Shown piece after piece: positions 1 to 9,694 of a DNA stretch of 64,000 nucleotides. Each line of letters opens with the position of its first letter. Within the stretch, counting starts at the first letter, position 1. The position numbers and the translations under genes were made by a program. This DNA is from Pseudomonas sp. TH41 (lineage in GTDB: Bacteria; Pseudomonadota; Gammaproteobacteria; Pseudomonadales; Pseudomonadaceae). Under the pieces are notes generated by a model. It did no database searches. It worked only from the letters and a program-made list of their open reading frames with translations, and was not told the origin of the DNA. The stretch is from the NCBI RefSeq assembly GCF_016650695.1, contig NZ_JAEKFH010000003.1:1632001-1696000 (forward strand), written 5' to 3'.

Positions 1-15
1 TCAATCTGCAGAAAC

Positions 16-47
16 AACAAGGCCCGCATCAATGCGGGCCTTGTTTT
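16..47. terminator. Bidirectional intrinsic terminator
   Basis: A perfect 14-bp stem (AACAAGGCCCGCAT and its complement) with a 2-nt loop is followed by a T run on the plus strand and a broken T-rich tract on the minus strand. It sits 12 bp after the stop codon of the minus-strand lipoprotein gene and may also end a plus-strand gene left of the window. Confidence 0.8.
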
Positions 48-59
48 AATCCATCCCGC

Positions 60-773
60 TTAGAACCTGAACACTTCCATATCCGTGCGGATCGGCGCAG
101 CCATCGGAATTTTAGGCTGTTTTTCTTGCTCTGCCGCCGGCGCGACAGGCTTGGTAGCTGGCTTACGCGGTGCTTCGGCAATTGGCGGCTGATTGGCCAG
201 TGGCTTCAGCGCGACCGACAGCTGTTCGGCCAGCTTCTGCAACAAAACCCCTTGCGCCTGAACCTGAGCCGCCGTGCCACCGGCGTGTTGTTCCTGCAGA
301 TGAATGATGCGGTTATCGCGAACCTGACCACGACGGTCAATCAGACGCCATTGCGCATCAAGTATCGCCGGTTGCGATTCGCCCGAATCCAGACGGGTAA
401 TCGTCAGCAGCACTTGAACATCCGGCGTGAAGCCGGTTGTTGCAGGCGCCAGGACAACGCGCTGGCTGTCCAGATGACCGGCGACCTGACGCAACAACAG
501 CTGATCGATATCGGACGACAGGCTGCCCGCCCAACGACCGTCGGTCGAGGCTTGCAGACTACCATCCGCCTGACGCTGCAACAGCGTTTCGCGCTGCAGG
601 TAATCAGCGACCGTTACCGGGCCCAACAATACCGCCATACCAGCGCTTTGCGCAGGTTGAACCGGACTTCCACTGTCCAGCTGATACAGCGACACCGGCT
701 GGTGAACGCTGCAACCCGCCAGGCCAAGAACGCCAGCGAGCATCAAAATAAAAGGAAGGCGCAGAGCAGTCAT
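60..773 (-). CDS. PqiC/YmbA-like membrane-integrity lipoprotein
   Basis: Predicted lipoprotein of 237 residues. The start at 773 gives a short signal peptide ending in a lipobox (LGLAGC), so the mature protein would be lipidated at Cys. The body (SLYQLDSG..., then YLQRETLLQR and a beta-rich core) resembles the ABC-type transport auxiliary lipoproteins of the PqiC/YmbA (DUF330) family, which work with MCE-type lipid transporters in the periplasm. The C-terminus carries a Pro/Ala/Lys-rich tail not needed for the fold. A longer reading frame to 872 lacks a signal peptide at its N-terminus, so the internal ATG was chosen. No MCE genes lie beside it here, so the partner is unknown. Family assignment rests on recalled similarity. 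Confidence 0.75.
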   Translation of the reverse strand: MTALRLPFILMLAGVLGLAGCSVHQPVSLYQLDSGSPVQPAQSAGMAVLLGPVTVADYLQRETLLQRQADGSLQASTDGRWAGSLSSDIDQLLLRQVAGHLDSQRVVLAPATTGFTPDVQVLLTITRLDSGESQPAILDAQWRLIDRRGQVRDNRIIHLQEQHAGGTAAQVQAQGVLLQKLAEQLSVALKPLANQPPIAEAPRKPATKPVAPAAEQEKQPKIPMAAPIRTDMEVFRF

Positions 774-909
774 CGTCCCATCCAGGTGGTTGCCACAAGG
801 CTCACCACAGTGAAAATACTCAATAAATATGAAGAACGCTCGGCCACGCCGGCGCTTGAAAGGCCATATCATCCGTGAATATGCGTTCCGACTCCAGCGC
901 CAATGCGTC

Positions 910-933
910 GATCTACGCGTTAAATCGTAGATC
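910..933. repeat. Inverted repeat downstream of parC
   Basis: Perfect 8-bp inverted repeat (GATCTACG, 8-nt loop, CGTAGATC) just after the parC stop on the minus strand. It has no T tract, so a transcript-end hairpin is more likely than a canonical terminator. Confidence 0.4.
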
Positions 934-949
934 GAGCGCTCTAGGACGC

Positions 950-3217
950 TTAATTGAGGTTTTCGACGAGCAGCGCATCCACCCGCTGAAAGCCACGTGG
1001 CAACTTGTTACCACGACGCCCACGTTCACCTTTGTAGTGTTCGAGGTCGTCAGCTTTCAGTGACAAGGTACGTTTTCCGGCCTGAAGCACCAATGTGGCG
1101 CCATCCGGCAGTACCGCGATGTCCGTGACATATTCTTCGCGATTGGCCACACGCTCACCGGAGATGCCGATGATTTTGTTGCCTTTGCCCTTACCTAATT
1201 GTGGCAGGTCGCTGATTTTGAAGATCAGCAGGCGACCTTCGGTCGTCACCGATGCCAACCAGTTGTTCTCGCGATCGGCCACCGGGCGCGGAAGAATGAC
1301 CTTCGAGTTGTTCGGTAGGCTCAGCAGGGCTTTGCCCGCCTTGTTCTTGGCCTGGAAGTCTTCACCCTTGACCACGAAACCATAACCGGCATCGGACGCG
1401 ATCACGTACAACGAATCATCTTCCGGCATCAGCACGCATTCGAAGGTTGCCCCTGGCGGCGGTGTCAGGCGACCGGTCAGCGGTTCGCCCTGGCCACGAG
1501 CCGATGGCAGCGTGTGCGCGGCGACCGAATAGCTGCGACCGGTGGAGTCGATGAACACCGCAAACTGGTTGGAGCGCCCAGCGGCCAAGGCCTTGAATCC
1601 GTCACCGGCCTTGTAGGAAAGCCCGGTGGCATCGATCTCGTGGCCCTTGGCGGAACGAACCCAGCCTTTCTCCGACAGCACTACGCTCACTTTCTCGTTC
1701 GGTAGCAGATCGTGTTCAGTCAGTGCCTTGGCTTCGGCGCGCTCGACGATTGGCGAACGTCGGTCGTCGCCGTAGGTTTCTGCGTCTTTGATCAGTTCGG
1801 TGCGGACCAGTTTTTTCAGCTTGGCTTCGCTGCCCAGCAACGCTTGCAGCTTGGCCTGTTCCTTGAGCAGTTCATCCTGCTCGGCACGCAACTTCATTTC
1901 TTCCAGTCGCGCCAACTGACGCAAACGGGTGTCGAGAATGTAGTCGGCCTGGATTTCGCTCAGGGCGAAGCGTTCGATCAACGCCGCTTTCGGGTGTTCC
2001 TCGGTACGGATGATGTGAATCACTTCATCCAGGTTGAGGTACGCAATCAACAAACCGTCCAACAGGTGCAGGCGACGCTCAACTTTGTCGAGGCGGAATT
2101 GCAGGCGGCGGCGCACGGTCTGGATCCGGAACTCCAGCCACTCGACCAGCAACGCCCGCAGGTTTTTCAGCTGCGGCTTGCCGTCCAGACCGATGATGTT
2201 GATGTTGACCCGGTAGCTCGACTCCAGCTCGGTGCTGGCGAACAGGTGTTGCATCAACGCATCGTGATCAAAGTTTTTCCGGGCGCCCGGAATGATCACG
2301 ATCCGGCACGGGTTTTCGTGGTCGGATTCATCTCGCAAGTCAGCGATCTGCGGGGCTTTCGACGGCTTGGCCTGCATCATGGCCGCGATCTGCTCCAGCA
2401 CCTTGGCACCCGAGACCTGATGCGGCAGCGCGGTGACAATGATGTCGCCGTCTTCGATGTGGTACACGGCGCGCATGCGCACCGAACCCTTGCCGGTTTC
2501 GTAGATTTTCAGCAAATCGGCGCGTGGTGTGATGATTTCCGCTTCGGTCGGATAGTCCGGGCCCTGGATGTGTTCACAGAGCTGCTCGACGGTGGCTTTC
2601 GGCTCATCGAGCAAACGCACGCAAGCGGTCGCGACTTCACGCAGGTTGTGCGGAGGCACGTCGGTGGCCATGCCCACGGCAATGCCGGTGGTGCCGTTGA
2701 GCAAGATGTTCGGCAAACGTGCCGGCAACACCAGCGGCTCGTCGAGCGTGCCGTCGAAGTTCGGGCCCCAGTCCGCAGTGCCCTGGCCCAGTTCGCTGAG
2801 CAGCACTTCGGAATAACGCGACAGTCGCGCTTCGGTGTAACGCATGGCGGCGAAGGACTTGGGATCATCCGGCGCACCCCAGTTACCCTGGCCGTCGACC
2901 AGCGTGTAGCGGTAACTGAACGGCTGGGCCATCAGGACCATGGCTTCATAGCAGGCCGAGTCGCCGTGCGGGTGGAACTTACCGAGCACGTCACCGACGG
3001 TACGCGCCGACTTCTTGTGCTTGGAATCGGCGTCCAGCCCCAACTCGCTCATCGCGTAGATGATGCGTCGCTGTACCGGTTTCAGGCCGTCGCCGATATG
3101 CGGCAAGGCACGGTCCATGATCACGTACATGGAGTAGTTGAGGTAGGCATTTTCGGTGAAGTCCGCCAGTGACCGGCGCTCTACACCGTCCAGGCTGAGA
3201 TCAAGGGAGTCGCTCAT
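950..3217 (-). CDS. parC: DNA topoisomerase IV subunit A
   Basis: ParC, 755 residues, the usual length in Pseudomonas. It is the DNA breakage-reunion subunit that, with ParE, decatenates daughter chromosomes. The catalytic tyrosine is Y127 in [11 protein letters not shown]. The quinolone-resistance region reads [12 protein letters not shown] with Ser87 and Glu91, the wild-type susceptible residues. The N-terminal winged-helix/tower half is followed by a beta-propeller C-terminal domain (about residues 500-755). The start at 3217 gives [15 protein letters not shown], matching the family; a longer frame to 3280 adds an implausible Cys-rich leader. It is the last gene of the minus-strand run nudF-DUF1249-cpdA-yqiA-parE-esterase-protease-parC. 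Confidence 0.97.
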   Translation of the reverse strand: MSDSLDLSLDGVERRSLADFTENAYLNYSMYVIMDRALPHIGDGLKPVQRRIIYAMSELGLDADSKHKKSARTVGDVLGKFHPHGDSACYEAMVLMAQPFSYRYTLVDGQGNWGAPDDPKSFAAMRYTEARLSRYSEVLLSELGQGTADWGPNFDGTLDEPLVLPARLPNILLNGTTGIAVGMATDVPPHNLREVATACVRLLDEPKATVEQLCEHIQGPDYPTEAEIITPRADLLKIYETGKGSVRMRAVYHIEDGDIIVTALPHQVSGAKVLEQIAAMMQAKPSKAPQIADLRDESDHENPCRIVIIPGARKNFDHDALMQHLFASTELESSYRVNINIIGLDGKPQLKNLRALLVEWLEFRIQTVRRRLQFRLDKVERRLHLLDGLLIAYLNLDEVIHIIRTEEHPKAALIERFALSEIQADYILDTRLRQLARLEEMKLRAEQDELLKEQAKLQALLGSEAKLKKLVRTELIKDAETYGDDRRSPIVERAEAKALTEHDLLPNEKVSVVLSEKGWVRSAKGHEIDATGLSYKAGDGFKALAAGRSNQFAVFIDSTGRSYSVAAHTLPSARGQGEPLTGRLTPPPGATFECVLMPEDDSLYVIASDAGYGFVVKGEDFQAKNKAGKALLSLPNNSKVILPRPVADRENNWLASVTTEGRLLIFKISDLPQLGKGKGNKIIGISGERVANREEYVTDIAVLPDGATLVLQAGKRTLSLKADDLEHYKGERGRRGNKLPRGFQRVDALLVENLN

Positions 3218-3224
3218 GCGGGCC

Positions 3225-3749
3225 TCATTGGTTCGTTGTCTGGCGCAGCAGCATGGTGCCACCGCGCTGGGTAAATTCAAGTTTGTTCAGCGCGCTCATA
3301 CCGAGCAGCACTTGATTGCCATCCAGGCCTGGCGCGACCAGCGCGCGAACATCACGCAACACAATGTCGCCCACTTGCAGCCGGTCGATGCGGGTTCGAT
3401 AACCCTGGCTAAGACCGTTGGCGGTGCTCAGGGTCACCCCAAAGCCCTCTTCCAGCTTCAGCCGTTCGGCCAGACTGGCCGGGATCGACACATCGGTCGC
3501 CCCGGTATCCAGCATAAAATCCACCGGTTGGCCGTTGATCTGACCACGGGTGACGAAGTGTCCCTGATTGTTGCTGATCAGTTTCACTTCGATAAAACCT
3601 TCGCCCTGTTCCGAGCTGACGACGCCGTTGGGATTGTGCTGACGCGCTTCCCAGTCGCCGAAAAACCGCGTCGCCAAAAACAGCGCGGCACACCAGGCCA
3701 ACACCATGAACACCCGACCGGCGCGCTTGCCCGGCGTCTGTTGGCTCAC
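3225..3749 (-). CDS. Retropepsin-like aspartic protease, membrane-anchored
   Basis: 174 residues. A positively charged N-terminus and one hydrophobic segment (about residues 12-30) suggest an inner-membrane anchor with the rest in the periplasm. The active-site motif [10 protein letters not shown] is present with Asp81, and the second half has the hydrophobic glycine turn ([13 protein letters not shown]) typical of the TIGR02281 family of clan AA proteases. It is a single retropepsin-like domain, so it would need to dimerise. Its stop lies 7 bp before parC, and its start overlaps the stop of the upstream esterase by 4 bp (ATGA), so the genes are translationally coupled. The substrate is unknown; the conserved neighbourhood with parC does not reveal a function. 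Confidence 0.85.
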   Translation of the reverse strand: MSQQTPGKRAGRVFMVLAWCAALFLATRFFGDWEARQHNPNGVVSSEQGEGFIEVKLISNNQGHFVTRGQINGQPVDFMLDTGATDVSIPASLAERLKLEEGFGVTLSTANGLSQGYRTRIDRLQVGDIVLRDVRALVAPGLDGNQVLLGMSALNKLEFTQRGGTMLLRQTTNQ

Positions 3750-4735
3750 GGCTTGGCGCTCCAGCCACCTTCAGGCGCGGCGAAGCGCCAGACGATCGGG
3801 CGGACTTCACCATCGGCGCGGGCACCGTCGTTGTTATCGATGCCGATCCAGGCGCCGTCGGCGTCCACGACCAACGCTTCCGCCAATCCATAGGGCTGTG
3901 AATAACGACGATTTTCCTGCAGCGCCTCCGCCGCAAACGACCAGCAACGCTCGACCTTGGCCGTCACCGCGTCACGGCGACAGATTTCGAACGCGTTGCG
4001 CTCAAGGGTGAACAGCTTGCCGTTGAACAATGAAAGATCGGAAAAATCCCGGGAGACTGCCTTGGCCTTGGGGAATAGCGCGGGCTGCATTTCCATCCCG
4101 GCCTCGCTCAGCAGTACACAGCCGCCGTTGCAGTCCCAGACGATTTGCTTGCGCTTGATCAGCAATAAACCCCGGCGCTCACGTTCGGCCGCCAGCCAAA
4201 GCTGGTCACCGGCCGGATTGATTGCCAGGCCTTCGAACAATGCATTGAAATGCAACAGCATGCCGCTGGCCCGCGCTTCGCGAACCAATATCGGCGAAAT
4301 TTTCAGCCACGACGCAGGGCCCACCAGCGGCACTTGCAACACCGCCGCATGGGCCTCGCTGACAATGTAGCGATTGCCGGCGCTGTCGCAGGTGATGCCT
4401 TCGAAATCCAGGTCACCGCCCCGCACGAAAGACGCCGCCCAGGTCCGCGAACGCAAACCCCAGGGCAAACCGCTGTCCGGTACCGGAGGTACACCGATGT
4501 GCACGGTTTCGGCCTGCCAGGTCTTTTCGCTGGTATCGAGTCGGTAGATTTGATCATCGTCGCGATCAGAAACAGTCCACAGGTCCTTGCCGCACTGCGC
4601 CAGCCCCGACAGGTTGCCGCCGCGCATACCGTCGACGGCATGCTCGGACAGCAGGCGCAACTCCGGTGCCGGTTCGGCAAACGCCGAAACCGAGGTCAGA
4701 AGTAACGCACACGCCAGGGCGAAGCCAACCCGCAT
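3746..4735 (-). CDS. Secreted phytase-like esterase (esterase-like activity of phytase family)
   Basis: 329 residues with a clear signal peptide (MRVGFALACALLLTSVSAFA, likely cut before EPAPE). The mature protein has a beta-propeller-like pattern: repeated strands ending in W/D motifs, DLDFEGITCDSAGNRYIVSE, and NALFEGLAINPAGDQLWLAAE. The paired FEGI/FEGLA motifs are typical of the esterase-like phytase family, so it is probably periplasmic. The first base of its ATG is shared with the last base of the parE stop, and its stop overlaps the protease start by 4 bp. The substrate is not known from the sequence. Confidence 0.8.
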   Translation of the reverse strand: MRVGFALACALLLTSVSAFAEPAPELRLLSEHAVDGMRGGNLSGLAQCGKDLWTVSDRDDDQIYRLDTSEKTWQAETVHIGVPPVPDSGLPWGLRSRTWAASFVRGGDLDFEGITCDSAGNRYIVSEAHAAVLQVPLVGPASWLKISPILVREARASGMLLHFNALFEGLAINPAGDQLWLAAERERRGLLLIKRKQIVWDCNGGCVLLSEAGMEMQPALFPKAKAVSRDFSDLSLFNGKLFTLERNAFEICRRDAVTAKVERCWSFAAEALQENRRYSQPYGLAEALVVDADGAWIGIDNNDGARADGEVRPIVWRFAAPEGGWSAKP

Positions 4736-6639
4736 CAGCCAAGAACCTCGGCCAGGTTGCCTTTGGATTCCAGCCAGGATTTGCGATCACCGGCGCGTTT
4801 CTTCGCCAGCAGCATGTCCATCATTTCCGACGTCGCTTCAAAATCGTCCAGCGTCAACTGCACCAGACGCCGAGTATTCGGGTCCATGGTGGTTTCTCGC
4901 AGCTGTGGCGGGTTCATCTCACCCAGACCTTTAAATCGGGTGACTTGCGGTTTGCCGCGTTTCTTCTCGGCCACCAGGCGATCGAGAATGCCATCGCGCT
5001 CGGCTTCGTCCAGCGCGTAGTAAATCTCTTTGCCCAGGTCGATACGGTACAGCGGCGGCATCGCGACGTAGACGTGACCGGCATCGACCAATGGGCGGAA
5101 ATGCTGGACGAACAACGCGCACAGCAGCGTGGCGATGTGCAGACCGTCGGAGTCGGCGTCGGCGAGGATGCAGATTTTTCCGTAACGCAGCTGGGCGATG
5201 TCTGCCGAGCCTGGATCAACCCCGATGGCCACGGCGATGTTGTGCACTTCCTGGCTGGCCAGCACTTCACTGCCGTCGACTTCCCAGGTGTTCAGAATTT
5301 TGCCGCGCAACGGCAGGATCGCCTGAAATTCTTTATCCCGCGCCTGCTTGGCTGAACCACCAGCGGAATCACCTTCCACCAGGAACAGCTCGGAACGCAT
5401 CGGGTCCTGCCCGGCGCAGTCGGCGAGTTTGCCCGGCAGTGCCGGACCTTGGGTGATGCGTTTGCGCTCGACCTTTTTGCTGGCTTTCAGGCGACGGCCG
5501 GCGTTATTGATCGCCAGTTCCGCCAGCAGCATGCCGGTTTCCGGGTTGGCGTTGAGCCACAGGCTGAAGGCATCCTTGACCACACCGGACACGAACGCGG
5601 CGGCTTCACGGGACGACAGGCGTTCCTTGGTCTGGCCGGAGAATTGCGGCTCCTGCATCTTCATCGACAGGACGAAGGCGATGCGTTCCCAGACGTCTTC
5701 CGGCGCCAGCTTCACACCACGCGGCAGCAGGCTGCGGAACTCGCAGAATTCGCGCATAGCGTCGAGCAAACCCTGACGCAAACCGTTGACGTGAGTACCG
5801 CCCTGCGCCGTCGGGATCAGGTTGACGTAGCTTTCCTGCACGCTGTCGCCACCTTCCGGCAACCACAACAGCGCCCAGTCGACCGCTTCTTTATTACCGG
5901 CCAGGCTGCCGCAGAACGGCTCGTCCGGCAGGCGTTCGAATTCGCTGACCGCGTCGACCAGATAGGAGCGCAGGCCGTCTTCGTAATGCCATTCGACTTT
6001 CTCGCCGGTGGCCTTGTCTTCAAAACTGACCAGCAGCCCCGGGCACAGAACGGCCTTGGCCTTGAGCACATGCTTGAGGCGGCTGATGGAGAATTTCGGG
6101 GAATCGAAGTACTTCGGGTCCGGGGCGAAGAACACACTGGTGCCCGTGTTGCGCTTGCCGACGGTGCCGATCACTTCCAGCTCGGTTTTCTTGTAACCAT
6201 CGGCGAAAGTCATCTGGTATTCGTTGCCGTCACGCTTCACGCGCACCCGGACTTCAGTCGACAAGGCGTTGACCACCGAAATACCCACCCCGTGCAGACC
6301 GCCGGAGAACTGGTAGTTCTTGTTGGAAAACTTGCCGCCCGCATGGAGCTTGGTGAGGATCAGCTCGACGCCGGACACCCCCTCTTCCGGGTGAATGTCC
6401 ACCGGCATGCCACGGCCGTCATCGCTGACTTCCAGGGAGTGATCAGCGTGCAGGATGACCTGCACCGACGTCGCGTGCCCGGCCAAGGCTTCGTCGACGC
6501 TGTTGTCGATGACTTCCTGGGCGAGGTGGTTCGGCCGACTGGTGTCGGTGTACATGCCGGGGCGTTTGCGCACCGGGTCGAGGCCCGAGAGGACTTCGAT
6601 GGCGTCTGCGTTATAAGAGCTAGCGCTGGGAGTGGCCAT
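4735..6639 (-). CDS. parE: DNA topoisomerase IV subunit B
   Basis: ParE, 634 residues, the ATPase subunit that pairs with ParC. The GHKL ATP-binding motifs are visible: VIDNSVDEALAG (Asn/Asp/Glu near residue 45) and DDGRGMPVDIH, followed by GGLHGVGISVVNALS. The transducer region and the TOPRIM domain (LFLVEGDSAGGSAKQARD, later DADSDGLH) are complete, as is the C-terminal segment GLGEMNPPQLRETTM. It starts 41 bp after yqiA ends and overlaps the next gene by one base. parE and parC are separated by two small genes but are in the same transcriptional direction and probably coexpressed. Confidence 0.97.
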   Translation of the reverse strand: MATPSASSYNADAIEVLSGLDPVRKRPGMYTDTSRPNHLAQEVIDNSVDEALAGHATSVQVILHADHSLEVSDDGRGMPVDIHPEEGVSGVELILTKLHAGGKFSNKNYQFSGGLHGVGISVVNALSTEVRVRVKRDGNEYQMTFADGYKKTELEVIGTVGKRNTGTSVFFAPDPKYFDSPKFSISRLKHVLKAKAVLCPGLLVSFEDKATGEKVEWHYEDGLRSYLVDAVSEFERLPDEPFCGSLAGNKEAVDWALLWLPEGGDSVQESYVNLIPTAQGGTHVNGLRQGLLDAMREFCEFRSLLPRGVKLAPEDVWERIAFVLSMKMQEPQFSGQTKERLSSREAAAFVSGVVKDAFSLWLNANPETGMLLAELAINNAGRRLKASKKVERKRITQGPALPGKLADCAGQDPMRSELFLVEGDSAGGSAKQARDKEFQAILPLRGKILNTWEVDGSEVLASQEVHNIAVAIGVDPGSADIAQLRYGKICILADADSDGLHIATLLCALFVQHFRPLVDAGHVYVAMPPLYRIDLGKEIYYALDEAERDGILDRLVAEKKRGKPQVTRFKGLGEMNPPQLRETTMDPNTRRLVQLTLDDFEATSEMMDMLLAKKRAGDRKSWLESKGNLAEVLG

Positions 6640-6680
6640 GGGGTCTCGTCGTCAGTGTTCATTGAAAAAGGGGCGATGGG

Positions 6681-7289
6681 TCACAGTGCAGTGAAATCGA
6701 TCGCCTGATACAAATCTGCGCCGATGCCGGCGAAACTCAACATTGCGGGCAATTGCGCGGCAAAGCCCTGGAAACCATGGTCGCCGCCGGCCTGGATGCG
6801 CAAGGCGCAGGCCCGGTAATACTGCTGGGCGAGGCGATAGTCCAGCGTTTCGTCGCCGGTCTGCAACCACACCTGATACCGCTGCGGATCCTGGGGCGCC
6901 GGCACTTCCAGCTCGGCCAGGGCCGTCACGTGGTCGTGGGTCAATTCCCAGGCTTCATCGGTATACAGGTTTTTCTGCGTGCCCAGAAACCCGTCAAACA
7001 TCCGGTGTGGACTAACGGCAGGGTTGATCAACAGGGCTTTCAAGCCATGGCGCTCGGCCAAGTGAGTCGCATAGTAGCCGCCGAGGGAGCTGCCGACCAG
7101 CAGCGGTCGCCCAAGCGCCGAAATCGCCTGTTCCAACTGACCGATGGCCTCACGGGGATGGTGATGCAGGGCCGGAACGCGCAATTGATCGCTCAAGCCC
7201 AGACGCTCCATCACTTCGCTCAACTGAGTGGCCTTTTTCGATTGAGGCGCGCTGTTGAAACCGTGGATATAAAGGATCGAACCGGACAT
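6681..7289 (-). CDS. yqiA: YqiA-family esterase
   Basis: 202 residues from the ATG at 7289, which has an AGGGAG ribosome-binding site 6 nt upstream. A longer open frame reaching 7466 runs through a repeat element and is rejected as coding. The alpha/beta-hydrolase fold is shown by LYIHGFNSAPQSKK at the N-terminus and the nucleophile elbow GSSLGGYYA (Ser near residue 75), with a C-terminal GGDHGFQGF that supplies the histidine. YqiA-type proteins precede parE in many gammaproteobacteria, as here. The physiological substrate is not established. Confidence 0.9.
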   Translation of the reverse strand: MSGSILYIHGFNSAPQSKKATQLSEVMERLGLSDQLRVPALHHHPREAIGQLEQAISALGRPLLVGSSLGGYYATHLAERHGLKALLINPAVSPHRMFDGFLGTQKNLYTDEAWELTHDHVTALAELEVPAPQDPQRYQVWLQTGDETLDYRLAQQYYRACALRIQAGGDHGFQGFAAQLPAMLSFAGIGADLYQAIDFTAL

Positions 7290-7379
7290 TTGAACTCCCT
7301 GCGCGTCGGGTAAAGAGGCGCAGTTTACAGGGTGTCGGCGTTCGTTGGGTGCCATCACTCTTCGAAATGATCGCAGCCG

Positions 7380-7482
7380 CTGTAGGAGCTGCCGAGTGCA
7401 ACGAGGCTGCGATCTTTTGATTCTTGTTTTTAAAAGCAAGATCAAAAGATCGCAGCCTCGTTGCACTCGGCAGCTCCTACAG
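7380..7482. repeat. Palindromic repeat pair (REPIN-like, TGTAGGAGCTGCCGA type)
   Basis: Two near-perfect inverted copies of about 42 nt (TGTAGGAGCTGCCGAGTGCA..., continuing to GGCTGCGATCTTTTGAT) are separated by a short T/A-rich spacer. They form a long hairpin in the gap between cpdA and yqiA, within the transcribed region of the minus-strand operon. Confidence 0.85.
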
Positions 7483-7499
7483 GGGGAAGTCGGGTTGTG

Positions 7500-8315
7500 T
7501 CAGTAGCCGTTGGAGCCGTAGTCGACCTGGAAGTCGAAGCCTGTGACGCGTTCCACACCGGTTTCAATCCGCCCATCCGGCAACAGCCGCAACCAGCGAT
7601 ACCCCGGCGCCTGGTCGCTGACCTTGAAATCATCACTACCCGGCTCGAACTGAATGCACGTCGAGGGTGAGGCAATCATCCGCACGCCGTTACGTAGCTC
7701 ATCGATCTGCTGATGCACATGCCCCCAAAGCACCGCCCGCACCTGCGGAAACCGGTCCAGCAACGCAAACAGCGCCTCAGGATTGCGCAACCCAATGGGC
7801 TCCATCCACGCACAGCCAATCGGCACCGGATGATGGTGAAAACACACCAGATGATGCCGCTCCGGCGCCTCGCTCAGCGCGCGGGCCAGCAATTGCAATT
7901 GCTCGTCTTGCAAATACCCTGGCACCGACCCCGGCACCGCCGAATCGAGCAACGTCACCCGCCAGTTGCCGATATCGACCACCGGCTCCAGCAGTGCACT
8001 TTTCACGGCGGCTTCGGCCATGATTTGCGGCTCATCGTGATTGCCGGGAATCCATCGCGCGGGCGCATCGAGCGGCCGGGTCAGGTCGCGAAACAGCTGA
8101 TACGACTCCAGCGTCCCGTCCTGGGACAAATCACCGCTGGCAATGATCAGGTCAATCTGCGGCTGCTGAAGGCGCACCAGTTCGATGACCTTTTGCAGGC
8201 TGTCGCGCGTGTTCATGCCCAGCAACGTCCCGTCCGCTTCGGCAAACAGATGGCTGTCGGAGAGTTGCACCAGCAACGCCGAATCGGCGGTGGTCAATGT
8301 GGATACGCTCGGCAA
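7500..8315 (-). CDS. cpdA: 3',5'-cyclic-AMP phosphodiesterase
   Basis: CpdA hydrolyses cAMP to AMP and so tunes Vfr/CRP signalling. The class III metallophosphoesterase motifs are all present: QLSDSHLF, SGDLSQDG, GNHDEPQ, FHHHPVPIG and GHVHQ, which bind the two metals. I chose a TTG start at 8315 (271 residues, LPSVSTLTTADS) because GGGAG lies 7 nt upstream. An in-frame ATG at 8360 would add 15 residues without a better ribosome-binding site. It lies between a DUF1249 gene and yqiA, the same order as recalled for P. aeruginosa. A REPIN-like palindrome follows the stop codon. Confidence 0.92.
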   Translation of the reverse strand: MPSVSTLTTADSALLVQLSDSHLFAEADGTLLGMNTRDSLQKVIELVRLQQPQIDLIIASGDLSQDGTLESYQLFRDLTRPLDAPARWIPGNHDEPQIMAEAAVKSALLEPVVDIGNWRVTLLDSAVPGSVPGYLQDEQLQLLARALSEAPERHHLVCFHHHPVPIGCAWMEPIGLRNPEALFALLDRFPQVRAVLWGHVHQQIDELRNGVRMIASPSTCIQFEPGSDDFKVSDQAPGYRWLRLLPDGRIETGVERVTGFDFQVDYGSNGY

Positions 8316-8427
8316 GGCGTTCTCCCAGGGCGTGATCACGGGTTTGGATAAGTGCCGCAATTATGCTGGGGGACGATCAAAAGGGGAAACCTGCGAACCT
8401 GACGCAGTTCACAACTCGTACCCTGAT

Positions 8428-8880
8428 TTAACGTACGACTTCGTATTCATGCCCCAACGCCAGGCAATGGCTCAGCCATTCGCCCAGAAACATATTCAGC
8501 TGGGCCTTTTCGTCCGGCTGATGCATTGAGGCGTTCGGGTAAGGATAGATGCCGCGAAAGCGTCGCGCATGTTCGGCGCTGACCACTTCGGCCATGCACG
8601 CGTCGTGATATACCTGAACTTCCAGTTGAGGTACCGGCAGCCACGGCAGGCTGTGCTCCTGGCGCACTTGCAGCGTCGTGGTGTACGGACAAACCTGCAG
8701 CACTTCGAGGGCCAGCACCCCCAGCATCTGGTCGCCATGCGTCACGGCAATACGCCGCGCCGCCGGCTCATTACGCATGTCCGGGAGCAGTCGCATGAGG
8801 CGCGCGTAGTTCGCCTCGCAGGACGCTTGAAGCCCCACGAGGTCCACCCGATAGCGATCGCGCAGTTTGTTTACGACCAT
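8428..8880 (-). CDS. DUF1249 family protein (YqiB-like)
   Basis: 150 residues, cytoplasmic, no signal peptide. The sequence YRVDLVGLQASCEANYARLMRLLPDM at the start and FRGIYPYPNASMHQPDEKAQLNMFLGEWL at the end are typical of the YqiB/DUF1249 family. Its ATG has GAGGGG upstream and overlaps the 3' end of nudF by 10 bp, so it is co-translated. The same trio nudF-yqiB-cpdA is found in E. coli, suggesting a conserved but undefined role. Confidence 0.88.
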   Translation of the reverse strand: MVVNKLRDRYRVDLVGLQASCEANYARLMRLLPDMRNEPAARRIAVTHGDQMLGVLALEVLQVCPYTTTLQVRQEHSLPWLPVPQLEVQVYHDACMAEVVSAEHARRFRGIYPYPNASMHQPDEKAQLNMFLGEWLSHCLALGHEYEVVR

Positions 8881-9488
8881 AACCCCCTCACTTCAGCGCG
8901 GTTCAAAGCTAACCATTGCAGGGCAATGATGCTTGCCGCGTTGGCAATACGCCCATCGCGCACAGCTTGCAGGGCATCTTCGAAGGCCCAGACCGTGACG
9001 CGAATATCTTCTGCTTCTTCCTCCAGCCCATGCAGGCCGCCGACCCCGGTTGTATCGCAACGCCCCAGGTACAAATGCACGAATTCATTGCTGCCGCCCG
9101 GCGATGGAAAATATTTGGTCATCGGCCAGAGCGCCCCGAATACAAGCCCAGCTTCCTCCTGCCCTTCGCGGTGAGCAACTTCTTCCGGCACTTCTTCCTT
9201 GTCGATCAGACCAGCGACCAGTTCGATCAACCATGGGTTGTCGGTCTTGCCCAAGACGCCAATGCGAAACTGCTCGATCATCACCACTTCGTCGCGCTGC
9301 GGATCATAGGGCAGTACGCATACCGCATCGTGGCGGACGAACACTTCACGATTGATTTCGCGACTCATGCCACCGGCGAATAACTCATGGCGCAAGTGCA
9401 CGCGGTCGAGCTTGTAAAAGCCCTCGTAGCACTTTTCGCGCCGGACGATATCCACGGCGGTTGGAATGGTGTTGGCAAAATCAGTCAT
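8871..9488 (-). CDS. nudF: ADP-ribose pyrophosphatase (Nudix hydrolase)
   Basis: NudF splits ADP-ribose to AMP and ribose 5-phosphate. The protein has 205 residues from the ATG at 9488, with AGGA 5 nt upstream; a longer frame to 9536 has no such site. The Nudix box is GLIDKEEVPEEVAHREGQEEAGLV, keeping the metal-binding Glu residues; the usual Ala/Leu after RE is Gly here. It is the first gene of the run leading to parE and parC, and no other minus-strand gene lies between it and the divergent lipoprotein gene, so the operon promoter should lie in 9489-9694. Confidence 0.93.
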   Translation of the reverse strand: MTDFANTIPTAVDIVRREKCYEGFYKLDRVHLRHELFAGGMSREINREVFVRHDAVCVLPYDPQRDEVVMIEQFRIGVLGKTDNPWLIELVAGLIDKEEVPEEVAHREGQEEAGLVFGALWPMTKYFPSPGGSNEFVHLYLGRCDTTGVGGLHGLEEEAEDIRVTVWAFEDALQAVRDGRIANAASIIALQWLALNRAEVRGLWS

Positions 9489-9694
9489 GACAATCCTCGT
9501 ATCTACACCGAGGCTCCAGCCTCGACTTCGCGCCATCCTAACGCGCCCGCGACGTTTGATGCAGCCCCTTTCCCGTCAGCGGGATAGACGGTGAGGGAGA
9601 AACCAACTCTAATTAGCTTAGTGGCGAACTGACTGCTTCGTTGAGAGTCGAAGCGGTTAACTTTTCGCCTTTCCCTGTTTTATGAAGGACGCCC

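Noticed and set aside
1712..3172. 486-codon frame antisense to parC
   Set aside because: Shadow of parC; no recognisable domain.
7380..7482. Palindromic repeats as CRISPR
   Set aside because: The repeats are inverted pairs scattered singly, not direct repeats with uniform spacers, and no cas genes are present.
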